From: Gemmobacter serpentinus
GTDB lineage: Bacteria > Pseudomonadota > Alphaproteobacteria > Rhodobacterales > Rhodobacteraceae
DNA: 64,000 nt
Direction: 5' to 3'
Assembly (NCBI RefSeq): GCF_008973825.1
Contig: NZ_WCHR01000005.1
Span: 1 to 64,000 of the forward strand
In this document: piece by piece, positions 17,112 through 25,583 of the stretch
Position numbering within the stretch: the first letter of the stretch is position 1
Layout: every line of letters starts with the position of its first letter
The notes under the pieces: generated by a model
Database searches by the model: none
Told to the model about the DNA's origin: nothing
What the model saw: only the letters and a program-made list of their open reading frames with translations
Position numbers and translations under genes: made by a program

Positions 17112-17140
17112 GCTTTCCTGAACAACAGTTTCAGGAAAGC
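17112..17140 (+). promoter_or_regulatory. Hairpin enclosing the ribosome-binding site of the aminotransferase gene
   Basis: GCTTTCCTGA (17112-17121), 9-base loop, TCAGGAAAGC (17131-17140): ten perfect pairs. The second arm contains AGGAAAG, the only plausible ribosome-binding sequence for the ATG at 17146. If folded, the arm hides the site, so translation would need opening by a factor, by coupling or by temperature. Alternatively it is a repressor operator overlapping the start. Confidence 0.6.
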
Positions 17141-17145
17141 CGAAC

Positions 17146-18333
17146 ATGGCCGCGGATGGTACGTTGCAAGCCCCCAATGTCTATGATGCCGAACCGATCC
17201 CCGAGGCCGCCCGCGCCGAGATCGAGCGGCTGCTGACCTCGGGCGATCTGTTTCGCTACACCGCCCCCGAAGGCGCGCCGGTGGCGCTGCTGGAGGAAGA
17301 GTTCGCGACCCTGTTGGGCAGCCGCTACGCGCTTGCGGTCTCCTCCTGCTCGGCCGCGCTGTTCCTGTCGCTGAAGGCGCTGGATCTGCCGCGCAATGCC
17401 CGCGTGCTGATCCCCGCCTTTACCTTTGCCGCCGTGCCATCCGCGGTGGTGCACGCCGATTGTATCCCGGTGCTGGTTGAGGTGGGCGAGAATTACCGCG
17501 TCGATATGGCGGATTTCGAGGCCAAGCTGGCGGATGCCCAGGCGGTGCTCATCAGCCATATGCGCGGCCATACCTCCGATATGGATGCGATCATGGCGCT
17601 GTGCGATGCGCGCGGCATCCCGGTTCTGGAGGATGCGGCGCATAGTCTGGGCACCGAATGGCATGGCCGCAAGATCGGCACCATCGGCAAGATCGGCTGT
17701 TTCAGCTTTCAGTCCTACAAGATGATCAATGCGGGCGAAGGCGGCATCCTGGTCACCGATGACCCGGAGCTTGCAGCCCGCGCCGTCATCATGTCGGGTG
17801 CCTATGAACATAACTGGAAAAAGCATCACGGGCTGCAAAACAGCTATATGCTATGGCAAAACCGCCTGCCGCTTTACAATATGCGGATGCAGAACCTGTC
17901 CGCCGCCGTGATCCGCCCGCAACTGCCAGAGCTTGCACGCCGTGTGGCCCAGGGCCGTTTCAACCATGATCATGTCGCGGATCAGCTGAACGCCAGCCCC
18001 TATTTCGAGGTGCCCGCAGCCCTTGCCCCCGAACAGCGCGCGCCGGATTCGATCCAGTTCAACCTGCTGGGCTTTGAAAGCGATGCGCAGGCCAAGGCGT
18101 TTCAATCCGCGGCCAAGGCGCGCGGTGTCTCGGTGCAGATCTTTGGCCTGAGCGAAGACAATGCCCGTGCCTTCTGGAACTGGCAGTTCCTTGGCGATGC
18201 ACCCGAATTGCCCAAGACCCGCGCCATGCTGATGCGGGCCTGTGATGTGCGCCTGCCCACCCGGCTGACCGAATCCGAGCTGGATTTCATCGCCAATGCG
18301 CTGATCGCGGCTGCAGAAGAAGTGCGCGGCTAA
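17146..18333 (+). CDS. DegT/DnrJ/EryC1-type PLP aminotransferase
   Basis: 395 residues of the sugar-aminotransferase (AHBA synthase-like) family. The PLP lysine is Lys192 in FSFQSYKMINAGEGG; EDAAHSLG carries the aspartate that contacts the pyridine nitrogen, and SSCSAALFLSLKAL binds the phosphate. Most relatives aminate nucleotide-linked keto-sugars, but no sugar-nucleotide genes adjoin. Its place behind a Puu-like cluster suggests instead transamination of an aldehyde or keto product of amine degradation; this is inference. It is convergent with the LysR gene (15 bases apart). Confidence 0.88.
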   Translation: MAADGTLQAPNVYDAEPIPEAARAEIERLLTSGDLFRYTAPEGAPVALLEEEFATLLGSRYALAVSSCSAALFLSLKALDLPRNARVLIPAFTFAAVPSAVVHADCIPVLVEVGENYRVDMADFEAKLADAQAVLISHMRGHTSDMDAIMALCDARGIPVLEDAAHSLGTEWHGRKIGTIGKIGCFSFQSYKMINAGEGGILVTDDPELAARAVIMSGAYEHNWKKHHGLQNSYMLWQNRLPLYNMRMQNLSAAVIRPQLPELARRVAQGRFNHDHVADQLNASPYFEVPAALAPEQRAPDSIQFNLLGFESDAQAKAFQSAAKARGVSVQIFGLSEDNARAFWNWQFLGDAPELPKTRAMLMRACDVRLPTRLTESELDFIANALIAAAEEVRG

Positions 18334-18348
18334 AGCCAGGCGGGCCGG

Positions 18349-19299
18349 CTAAAGCAGGCGGAACTGGCCGGCAAGCCAGGGCCAGGCAGTCAAGGCCGGG
18401 GCCACCACCTGCGCCTCAAGCAGCCCGCGAAGGCGGGCCGCCACCGCGCTAGGCATGGATTGCAGCACGCCCGCCCGGGCGCAAAGCATGATCTGCCGCT
18501 CCAGCGGACCAAAGGGCATCGGCAGCACCGCGACCGCACTGCGAAAGCGCGCAACATGATGCAGCGCAAGCGGCGTCAGGATCGACCAGCCCTGCCCCGC
18601 CGCGACCATGGCCAGAATAGCGTGATAGCTGTCCAGCTCGAACCGGCTGGGCAGACTTTCATTGCGCCGCGCCAGATGGGCGTCGATCTGCCGCCCCATA
18701 TAGTGACGCGCCGAATAGCGGATATAGGGCAGGCCCGCGACCGACCCAGCCCCGATCGGGGCCACCGCGATAAAGGGATCGGCCAAGAGGGGATGGATTT
18801 CAAGCCCGGCACCTGCGGGCTGGGTTGCGCCCAGATCCGCCGCCACGACCAGATCCAGCGCCCGCGCCTCCAACTGGTTGCGCAAGCGGTGGCTCGGCCC
18901 GGTCTCCAGCAGAAAGCTGCAATTGCGCAGCTCACCCGCAAGCCCGGCCAGAAGATGCGGCGTCACATCGGCATCCAGATCCTCGATGACGCCAATGCGC
19001 AGCGTGGTCAGGCCCGACAGCTCTGCCATCGCAAGCTCTGCCTGTGCCGTGCGCGCGGCATTCACAATGGTCTGGGCATGGCGATGCAGGATCTGGCCCG
19101 CAGGCGTCATCTGCATCGGCCTGGTGCCGCGATCAAACAGTTGGCTGTCCAGAACCGCCTCCAAGCCCGCCAGTTGCTGGCTGACAGAAGAGGTGCTGGC
19201 CCCCAAGTGCCGGGCCGCCGCCGAAAGCGAGCGCGCCTCGGCTACGGCCAGAAAAATCTCGATCCCGCGCAGCGTGACCCGGCCTGCGGCCTCAACCAT
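18349..19299 (-). CDS. LysR-family transcriptional regulator
   Basis: 316 residues. The N-terminal helix-turn-helix is LRGIEIFLAVAEARSLSAAA with STSSVSQQLAGLEAVLDSQL (about 9-60); a type 2 periplasmic-binding effector domain follows from about residue 95. It starts three bases after the phaR stop and is probably transcribed with phaR. Convergent with the DegT gene, it could control either the amine cluster or the polyester genes; the sequence does not decide. Confidence 0.9.
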   Translation of the reverse strand: MVEAAGRVTLRGIEIFLAVAEARSLSAAARHLGASTSSVSQQLAGLEAVLDSQLFDRGTRPMQMTPAGQILHRHAQTIVNAARTAQAELAMAELSGLTTLRIGVIEDLDADVTPHLLAGLAGELRNCSFLLETGPSHRLRNQLEARALDLVVAADLGATQPAGAGLEIHPLLADPFIAVAPIGAGSVAGLPYIRYSARHYMGRQIDAHLARRNESLPSRFELDSYHAILAMVAAGQGWSILTPLALHHVARFRSAVAVLPMPFGPLERQIMLCARAGVLQSMPSAVAARLRGLLEAQVVAPALTAWPWLAGQFRLL

Positions 19300-19302
19300 C
19301 GA

Positions 19303-19863
19303 TCAGAGCTTCGAGAGTTTGGCCTGAAGCTCCGCAAGCTGCTTGCGGATCGCGGCAATCTCGTCGCCATCGGGACTGGGCTTTTCAGCGTCATCTGGCG
19401 CGGGGCCGGTCGACCCCCAGCCGGGCATTCCCCCCATCATGGTTTTCATGAAGGCTTCCTGCTGCTTGCGCATCGCATCAAAGCCCGGCATCGCCGCCAA
19501 TGGATTGGGAAACTGCGACATGTTTTCCATCATCTTGGACTGGCCGTCGCGCAGCATGTCGAACGAGGCCGCTAGGAACTGTGGCACCACCGAATGCATC
19601 CCCGTCGTATAGGAACGCACGAGATCATTGAGCACATTCACCGGCAGGACATTCTCACCCTTGCTTTCATGTTCGGCCACGATCTGCAGCAGATATTGCC
19701 GGGTCAGATCATCGCCGGATTTCAGGTCGATGATCTGGACCTCGCGGCCCGCGCGGATGAAGCCTGCGATATCTTCCAGCGTCACATAATCGCTGGTTTC
19801 GGTATTGTAGAGGCGGCGGCTGGCGTATCGTTTGATGAGCAATGGTTTTTCGGTGTTCGCCAT
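19303..19863 (-). CDS. phaR: Polyhydroxyalkanoate synthesis regulator PhaR
   Basis: 186 residues. The PHB_acc_N DNA-binding domain LLIKRYASRRLYNTETSDYV leads into the PHB_acc domain around QYLLQIVAEHESKGENVLPV. A charged C-terminal segment (EIAAIRKQLAELQAKLSKL) looks like a short coiled coil. PhaR binds both DNA and PHB: it represses phaP until nascent polyester titrates it away. The ATG at 19863 gives the standard N-terminus. Its probable operator lies in front of phaP at 20528-20572. Confidence 0.95.
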   Translation of the reverse strand: MANTEKPLLIKRYASRRLYNTETSDYVTLEDIAGFIRAGREVQIIDLKSGDDLTRQYLLQIVAEHESKGENVLPVNVLNDLVRSYTTGMHSVVPQFLAASFDMLRDGQSKMMENMSQFPNPLAAMPGFDAMRKQQEAFMKTMMGGMPGWGSTGPAPDDAEKPSPDGDEIAAIRKQLAELQAKLSKL

Positions 19864-19920
19864 TGTGGCACCTCCCCGGTCTTTATGCGCTTGCAGAGAA
19901 AGTCTATGGGGCCGCAGAAA

Positions 19921-19963
19921 AAAGAGCAAAGCAAAAGAAAGGGGCGAGCCAAAGGCTCGCCCC
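19921..19963 (-). terminator. phaP rho-independent terminator
   Basis: On the minus strand GGGGCGAGCC, loop TTT, GGCTCGCCCC (plus-strand 19941-19963), followed by a T-rich stretch (complement of 19921-19940). It ends the short phaP transcript and lies upstream of phaR. Confidence 0.88.
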
Positions 19964-20016
19964 ATGCATCCCGTCCCAGGAGGGAGGAGGAGGAGATCGG
20001 GAGGGATGCGCGAAGA

Positions 20017-20466
20017 TTACTTCGCAGCAGTCGCTTTCTTCACGGCAGCGCTTGCTTCAGTCGTGGCTTTCTTGACGACAGCCTGCGCTTCTTCAGACGC
20101 GTCCTTGCCGGCAGCCATCATCAGTTCGACGGTTTCCATCTGCACCTTTTTCGCGACTTCGGCGAAAGCGGCCAGGTTTTCGGCGGCCAGTTCAGCAGCG
20201 GCCGAGGCGAAATCGGTCACGGCTTTGGAATATTCGGTGGCGTCGGTCTTGGCCTTGGTGGTCTCGCCCAGTTTGGCGATGGTGTCCTTGGCCCATTTCG
20301 ACGAGATCTCGGTCGATTTCTCGGCAGCTTCCAGAGCGACCTTGGTCAGCTTCTCGCCGACGGCAGCCTGGGTCTTGAACGCATTCTGGAAGGCGGTCGC
20401 GTCAACCGGGAAAGCAGCCAGAACGTCCTGGAAGGCTTTGGTGAAATCCGGGGTCTTGGTGGTCAT
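20017..20466 (-). CDS. phaP: Phasin (PHB granule-associated protein)
   Basis: A 149-residue, cysteine-free, Ala/Lys/Glu-rich amphipathic helical protein beginning MTTKTPDFTKAFQDVLAAFP and ending in AKKATTEAS-type repeats (AVVKKATTEASAAVKKATAAK region). Phasins coat polyhydroxybutyrate granules and limit their size. The ribosome-binding site GGAGATTGAAG precedes the ATG. Strong expression is expected: the gene has its own operator-bearing promoter region and its own terminator, placed between phaC and phaR. Confidence 0.94.
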   Translation of the reverse strand: MTTKTPDFTKAFQDVLAAFPVDATAFQNAFKTQAAVGEKLTKVALEAAEKSTEISSKWAKDTIAKLGETTKAKTDATEYSKAVTDFASAAAELAAENLAAFAEVAKKVQMETVELMMAAGKDASEEAQAVVKKATTEASAAVKKATAAK

Positions 20467-20527
20467 CTTCAATCTCCGTTGCTCGGGTGGCAATCGCCGA
20501 TGCCCGTTTCCTGTCTCAAGGATATAG

Positions 20528-20572
20528 ATGCTGCACTGCAGAAAATCAAGTTTATTTTCTGCGGTGCAGCAT
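20528..20572. promoter_or_regulatory. PhaR operator in front of phaP: two CTGC-N3-GCAG sites
   Basis: CTGCACTGCAG (20531-20541) and CTGCGGTGCAG (20559-20569) sit symmetrically in a 45-bp inverted repeat with 19-bp arms (20528-20546, 20554-20572), one mismatch and a 7-bp spacer. CTGC-N3/4-GCAG, TGC-rich elements are the established PhaR targets in Rhodobacter and Paracoccus. The spacing places two PhaR sites about 28 bp apart, centre to centre, just upstream of the phaP ribosome-binding region. Confidence 0.88.
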
Positions 20573-20616
20573 GAAGCAACGAGATCGCAAGCATCGCCGC
20601 ACAAGTGCTTGGAAAG

Positions 20617-22410
20617 TCAGACCTCCGGGATGGCAGACACATAGGTGCCCGGTGCAGGGGCCAGAACGGGATTGGTGGAATCACCCGGCATCCGCGCCGC
20701 GACCATCTTGCCGGAACGCCCTGCCAGCCATTCACCCCAGCGGGGCCACCAGCTGCCCTTGGTGAACTCTGCCCCCGCCATCCAGTCCTCGGCAGAGGTC
20801 ATCGGACCGGCATTAGTGTAATGGCCATATTTCCCCTTGGAGGGCGGATTGACGATCCCCGCAATATGGCCGCTTTCCGAGACGATGAAGGTCTTGTCCT
20901 TCGATCCCATCTGCCGCACGCCGTTGAAGCTGCTTTTCCAGGCCGCAATATGATCAGTCTCGCAGGCGATGGCGCAAAGCGGCACCTTCACATCGGCGAT
21001 GCTGACCGTCCGCCCCAGAACCGGAAAGCCCCCCTGCGCAAAACGGTCCTGCTGGCACAGCCCGCGCAGATATTCGATGGCCATCTTGGCGGGCAGATTG
21101 GTGCCATCGCCATTCCAGAACAGCAAATCAAAGGCGGGCGGCGCCTCGCCCATCATGTAGCTTTTGATGGCCGGCTGATAGATCAGGTCATTGGAGCGCA
21201 GGAAAGAGAAGGTCCGGCTCATGAAGAACTTGTCCAGCACACCGTCCTGCTGCACCTGCCGTTCGATCCCGTCGACAAAATCATCGGTCAGGAACACCCC
21301 CACCTCACCCGGATCGCTGAAATCGGTCAACGTGGTGAAAAGCGTGGCCGATTTCACCGATTTGTCGCCGGTCTGGCTCATATGGCCCAGTGTCAGGCTC
21401 AGCGTGGTGCCCGCGATGCAATAGCCGACGGCGTTGATCTGCTTTTCGCCGGTGATGCGCTTGACCTCGGCGATCGCAGCATAATAGCCGTCCCGGACAT
21501 AATCATCCATGCCGACATCGCGGTAGCGGGCATCCGGGTTCACCCAGCTGACCACAAACAGCGTGAAGCCCTGATCGACGATCCATTTGATCAGGCTGTT
21601 CGCGGGCTTCAGATCCAGGATGTAGAACTTGTTGATCCAGGGCGGAAAGATCAGCAGCGGGGTCTGGTGCACCTTGTCGGTGGTCGGCGCATACTGGATC
21701 AGCTCCAGCATGTCATTGCGGAACACGACCGAGCCGGGCGTCGTGCCGATATTCTCTCCGACATGAAACGCCTCGCGATCCGCCAGCGTGACCAGCAGAT
21801 CCCCATGGTTGCTTTCGATATCGCGGACCAGATTTTCGAGACCTTGCACGAGGCTTTCGCCATCGGTCGCCACCGCCCGTTCCAGCGCATCCGGGTTGGT
21901 GCCAAGAAAATTGGTCGGCGCCATCATGTCGACCATCTGGCGGGTGAAATACTCCGCCCGGCGCTTGTCCAGCGCATCCATATTGTCCAGCCCGGAAACA
22001 GCCGAAGTCAGCGCCTCGGCATTGAACTGGTATTGCTGCTTCAGAAAATTGAAAAACGGGTGACTGTCCCACAGCGGGTTGGCGAATCGGCGATCCTTGG
22101 GGCCAGGATCCTGCGGGGCCCGCAATTCGCCGGTTCCAAGCGCCTCTTGGGCCTCGACATAGTGTTTCAGCGTCTTGCCCCAGTAGCTCACCTGCTGCTC
22201 GATGAGTTTCGAGGGGTTATGCATCATTTCCGCCACATAAGCGGCAGCGGCCTTCACATAAAGCTCCTGTGAGGGCCCCGAAAGCCCCGGATCAGCCTGT
22301 TTGCGGGCGGAAAGGGCGGCGGCCAGACGTTTCGACAGATCGTCGACCCGGGCCAGGTTGGCGTTCAGCCTGTCCAGCCTTGCGTCTTCGCCCTTCGTCT
22401 CAGTTGTCAT
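20617..22410 (-). CDS. phaC: Class I poly(3-hydroxyalkanoate) synthase
   Basis: 597 residues, the normal class I size. The catalytic cysteine is in the lipase-box variant GYCIAGT (Cys331). A PhaC N-terminal domain (about 60-240, with PLWDSHPFFNFLKQQY) precedes the alpha/beta hydrolase core, in which PWINKFYILDLKPANSLIKW and FVVSWVNPD are diagnostic; SESGHIAGIVNPP supplies the histidine. It polymerises (R)-3-hydroxybutyryl-CoA on granules. It is transcribed towards phaP and divergently from phaZ. Confidence 0.97.
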   Translation of the reverse strand: MTTETKGEDARLDRLNANLARVDDLSKRLAAALSARKQADPGLSGPSQELYVKAAAAYVAEMMHNPSKLIEQQVSYWGKTLKHYVEAQEALGTGELRAPQDPGPKDRRFANPLWDSHPFFNFLKQQYQFNAEALTSAVSGLDNMDALDKRRAEYFTRQMVDMMAPTNFLGTNPDALERAVATDGESLVQGLENLVRDIESNHGDLLVTLADREAFHVGENIGTTPGSVVFRNDMLELIQYAPTTDKVHQTPLLIFPPWINKFYILDLKPANSLIKWIVDQGFTLFVVSWVNPDARYRDVGMDDYVRDGYYAAIAEVKRITGEKQINAVGYCIAGTTLSLTLGHMSQTGDKSVKSATLFTTLTDFSDPGEVGVFLTDDFVDGIERQVQQDGVLDKFFMSRTFSFLRSNDLIYQPAIKSYMMGEAPPAFDLLFWNGDGTNLPAKMAIEYLRGLCQQDRFAQGGFPVLGRTVSIADVKVPLCAIACETDHIAAWKSSFNGVRQMGSKDKTFIVSESGHIAGIVNPPSKGKYGHYTNAGPMTSAEDWMAGAEFTKGSWWPRWGEWLAGRSGKMVAARMPGDSTNPVLAPAPGTYVSAIPEV

Positions 22411-22440
22411 ATTAACAAATCCCCCCTACACTTTTCGCGT

Positions 22441-22449
22441 ATGCAGCAT
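22441..22449. promoter_or_regulatory. Candidate PhaR half-site between phaC and phaZ
   Basis: The minus strand reads ATGCTGCAT here, sharing ATGCTGCA with the outer part of the phaP operator. It lies about 30 bases upstream of phaC in the divergent phaC-phaZ interval. A single TGC-rich half-site is weak evidence. Confidence 0.4.
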
Positions 22450-22520
22450 TTACGCCTCCCTCCTCCAGTGACCGTCGGGGACCGAGGCATGGCCACGGCC
22501 CGGCGGGCAAGGAGACGTGT

Positions 22521-23819
22521 ATGAAGTATATGGCCACTTATGACCTGATGGAAACAGCCCGCAACACGAATGAGTGGCTGGGTGCCACCGCCCGTGCCAT
22601 GGCATCATATCCGGTCTTTGCCCTCACCACGAACCCGCTCCTGCAACTGACCGCCGCCTGGGGCGAGGTGACCGAACGCAGCTTCTCGCGCATGGTCACC
22701 AAACCCGATTGGGGCATCCGCTCCATCGTCGGGCCGGATGGCACGGACCATCTGGTCGATATCACCCCCGTCGTTGAAGGCGACTTCGGCAATCTCATCA
22801 AATTCGCGGTGCGGCGGCGCGAAAAGATGGCGCGCCAGATCCTTGTCGTCACCCCGATGTCGGGCCATTATGCGACGCTGTTGCGCCCGACCGTGGCCTC
22901 GCTGCTGCCCGATGCCGATGTCTATGTCACTGATTGGCACAATGCCCGCGACATTCCGGTCTCGGCCGGCAAATTCGACGTGGAGGATTATGTCCTCTAT
23001 CTGGTCGATTTCATGCGCCATCTCGGCCCTGACACCCATGTCGTCGCCGTGTGTCAGCCGGTGCCCCTGACGCTGGCCGCCACCGCCTATCTCGCGGCCG
23101 AGGATCCGGCTGCGCAACCGCGTTCGCTGACCCTGATGGGTGGGCCGGTCGACCCCGATGCTGCCGCGACCGAGGTGACCGATTTCGGCCGCCGCGTCAC
23201 CATGGGGCAACTGGAACAGCTGGCCATTCAGCGCGTCGGCTTCAAATACAAGGGCGCGGGCCGTCTGGTCTATCCCGGCCTGATGCAGCTTGCCGGCTTC
23301 ATGTCGATGAATGGCGAGCGCCACAGCAAGGCCTTTGCCGATCAGGTGTTCCGCGTCGCGCGCGGCGAGGCCAGCGACCATGATGCACATAACCGCTTCT
23401 ATGACGAATATCTGGCCGTCATGGACATGACGGCCGAGTTCTACCTGTCAACGGTGGAACGCATCTTCAAGAACCGTGAAATCGCGACGAACAGCTTTGT
23501 CGTGGCCGGGAAGAAGGTGGATCTCGGCGCAGTCACCGATGTGGCGGTGATGATCGTGGAAGGCGAGAATGACGATATCTCGGCCCCCGGCCAATGCCTT
23601 GCGGCGCTGCCGCTGCTGACCAACCTGCCGGATGCCAAGAAACTCAGCCATCTTGAACCCGGCGCTGGCCATTATGGCATCTTTGCGGGCAAGAGCTGGC
23701 GCTTGAACATCCGGCCGCTGGTGTTGAACTTCATCGACGCCAATTCCGGCACAGCAGCTGCGCCCCCCGCCGCCAAGACCCCGCTCAAGGCGGTCAAGGC
23801 CGCAACAGCCGCGAAGTAA
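22521..23819 (+). CDS. phaZ: Intracellular polyhydroxybutyrate depolymerase
   Basis: 432 residues of the cytoplasmic granule depolymerase family (PhaZ of the Cupriavidus type). The probable cysteine nucleophile is in VAVCQPVPLTLAATAY (Cys178) in place of the serine of extracellular enzymes; MSGHYATLLRPT and DWHNARDIP are family signatures; LEPGAGHYGIFAG carries the histidine. It mobilises stored polyester. CAAGGAGACGTGT is a good ribosome-binding site. Its stop abuts the stop of the convergent hydrolase gene at 23820 with no spacer. Confidence 0.94.
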   Translation: MKYMATYDLMETARNTNEWLGATARAMASYPVFALTTNPLLQLTAAWGEVTERSFSRMVTKPDWGIRSIVGPDGTDHLVDITPVVEGDFGNLIKFAVRRREKMARQILVVTPMSGHYATLLRPTVASLLPDADVYVTDWHNARDIPVSAGKFDVEDYVLYLVDFMRHLGPDTHVVAVCQPVPLTLAATAYLAAEDPAAQPRSLTLMGGPVDPDAAATEVTDFGRRVTMGQLEQLAIQRVGFKYKGAGRLVYPGLMQLAGFMSMNGERHSKAFADQVFRVARGEASDHDAHNRFYDEYLAVMDMTAEFYLSTVERIFKNREIATNSFVVAGKKVDLGAVTDVAVMIVEGENDDISAPGQCLAALPLLTNLPDAKKLSHLEPGAGHYGIFAGKSWRLNIRPLVLNFIDANSGTAAAPPAAKTPLKAVKAATAAK

Positions 23820-24521
23820 TCACTTCAACAGCATCGGACCGCGCAGGAAGGTTTCCAGCGCGGTCGTCACCACCTCTGGCGCTTCCAGCGGCAAGAGGTG
23901 CCCCACCCCTTCCAGAATGCGCAACCGGCCGGCGGGCATCAGCTTGGCAGTAAATTCGTGCCGGCGCGGCGGCACCAAGGTGTCGCGCGCCCCGCCAAGG
24001 ATCAGCGTCGGCATGGTTGCCTTGCGCAGCGCCTTTTGCTGATCGGGGCGGCGCTGCATCGCACGCGATTGCGCCAGATAGACCCCCTCACCCAGATGTT
24101 CCGCCATCTCGCGCAGCCGCGCCTGAACCTCCGGGCCACGCGCGCCCATATCTGCAACCGGGTATTCCTCGGCCAGCGCCTGCCACAGCCGCCCGGCCCG
24201 CGCGGCCACCATGCGCGCCTCGCGGATCGCAGCGACGGCGGGCGGCTCCGGCAGCGGATCGGTGGAGATCAGCACCAGACGGCTGACGCGTTCGGGCATA
24301 CGGCGCACGATATCCAGCGCGATGCCGCCCCCCATCCCCAGCCCCACCAGCGCAAATCTCGCGGGGGCGGCGGCAAGGACATGGTTCGACATTTCCTCCA
24401 CCGTGGCACCGCAGGGCTGCACCAGCGTGACCGGGCGATGTTCGGTCAAATGCAGCAATTGATGCGCCCAGACCCGGGAATCGCATAGCAGCCCCGGAAG
24501 GAGGATGACCTGTTCCGTCAT
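23820..24521 (-). CDS. Alpha/beta-hydrolase-fold protein lacking the nucleophile
   Basis: 233 residues with the alpha/beta hydrolase layout: LLPGLLCDSRVWAHQL, the nucleophile elbow LVGLGMGGGIALD, GGARDTLVPP with the aspartate and GVGHLLPLEAP with the histidine. The elbow reads G-L-G-M-G, so the position normally held by Ser, Cys or Asp is Gly62, read directly from the DNA. It may be a non-catalytic or alternative-chemistry member. It lies between phaZ and another hydrolase. Confidence 0.85.
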   Translation of the reverse strand: MTEQVILLPGLLCDSRVWAHQLLHLTEHRPVTLVQPCGATVEEMSNHVLAAAPARFALVGLGMGGGIALDIVRRMPERVSRLVLISTDPLPEPPAVAAIREARMVAARAGRLWQALAEEYPVADMGARGPEVQARLREMAEHLGEGVYLAQSRAMQRRPDQQKALRKATMPTLILGGARDTLVPPRRHEFTAKLMPAGRLRILEGVGHLLPLEAPEVVTTALETFLRGPMLLK

Positions 24522-24769
24522 GGTCGGGTTGTCTCTCGTGCCTCGTCTCCGCCCCTTTTGTCATGGGCGGATGGTTTTGCAGCAGTCTACACAGCCCCCG
24601 GGAACCCGACCAGCCCCATAGCCCGGTCATATGGCCTACGCGGGTATTTCGGCCACAGAATATACGAATTTTGCAATTTCGATGGGCGGCTATCTGATGA
24701 ACCATGCCCGACAAGTGCACGGAATCGAACCTCATTCAGCGCATGGCAGCTATATGCGCAAGTGCCGAA

Positions 24770-25525
24770 TTATTCGGTATTGGAAATCCGGGTGCTGATC
24801 TCAACTACGGCACCAGAGATCAGATCCAGACAGTCCGGGGTGGAAAAGCGGTGATCCGCCCCCTTCACCAGCGTCAGCCGCAGGTCGGGGCTGTCTGCAT
24901 GATCCATCAGCCGCAGCGCCACGCTGGGCGGCACATCGACATCTGCCGTGCCCTGCAGCAGCCGCACCGGGAAGGGCAGCGGCAGCGGGCTACGCAGCAC
25001 CAGATTTTCCCGCCCGTCCTCGATGAGCCGCTTGGTGATCACATAGGGCTCATCGCTGTAATCCGAGGGTTGCTCTACCCGGCCTGCGGCCAGCGCCGCG
25101 CGCTCTGTTTCGGTAAAGCTCGCCCACATCAGGTCTTCGGTAAAATCCGGCGCGGCAGCAACACCCACCAGCCCTGCGACCCGTTCCGGCATGGCGCGGG
25201 CCACCAGCAGCGCCATCCAGCCGCCCATGGACGATCCGACAAGGATCTGCGGCCCCGAGGTCAGGTCGCGAATTGCGGCCATCGCATCCTGTGCCCAATC
25301 GCCGATCGCGCCATCCAGAAACGCGCCGGACGAGGCCCCGTGACCGGAATAGTCAAAGCGCAGAAAGGCTCGGCCCTCTGCCTCGGCCCAGGCTTGCAGA
25401 TGCATGGCCTTGGTTCCCGTCATGTCGGATTTGAAGCCACCCAGGAACACCACGCCCGGGCCTGTTCCGGCTGTGCGGTGATAGGCGATGCGACGCCCGG
25501 CTTCGGTGGTCAGGAAATCCGGCAT
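24770..25525 (-). CDS. Alpha/beta hydrolase (serine esterase type)
   Basis: 251 residues with an intact catalytic set: ILVGSSMGGWMALLVARAM holds the nucleophile serine, GTADVDVPP the acid and KGADHRFSTP the histidine. FLRFDYSGHGASSG is the oxyanion-side strand typical of small acyl-hydrolases related to ABHD10. The substrate is unknown. The ATG at 25525 starts at the conserved MPDFLTTEAGRRIAYHR; another in-frame ATG is 15 bases upstream. The 248 bases between it and the previous hydrolase gene show no recognisable feature. Confidence 0.87.
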   Translation of the reverse strand: MPDFLTTEAGRRIAYHRTAGTGPGVVFLGGFKSDMTGTKAMHLQAWAEAEGRAFLRFDYSGHGASSGAFLDGAIGDWAQDAMAAIRDLTSGPQILVGSSMGGWMALLVARAMPERVAGLVGVAAAPDFTEDLMWASFTETERAALAAGRVEQPSDYSDEPYVITKRLIEDGRENLVLRSPLPLPFPVRLLQGTADVDVPPSVALRLMDHADSPDLRLTLVKGADHRFSTPDCLDLISGAVVEISTRISNTE

Positions 25526-25583
25526 GATAGAACTCCTCATGGCTGCGCCCCGGTGTAGCGGCACAGCGGGGCGCTGTCAGCCC

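Noticed and set aside
17146-18333. DegT-type gene as part of a polysaccharide or sugar-nucleotide cluster
   Set aside because: No glycosyltransferase, epimerase or dehydratase for nucleotide sugars is nearby; the context is amine degradation.
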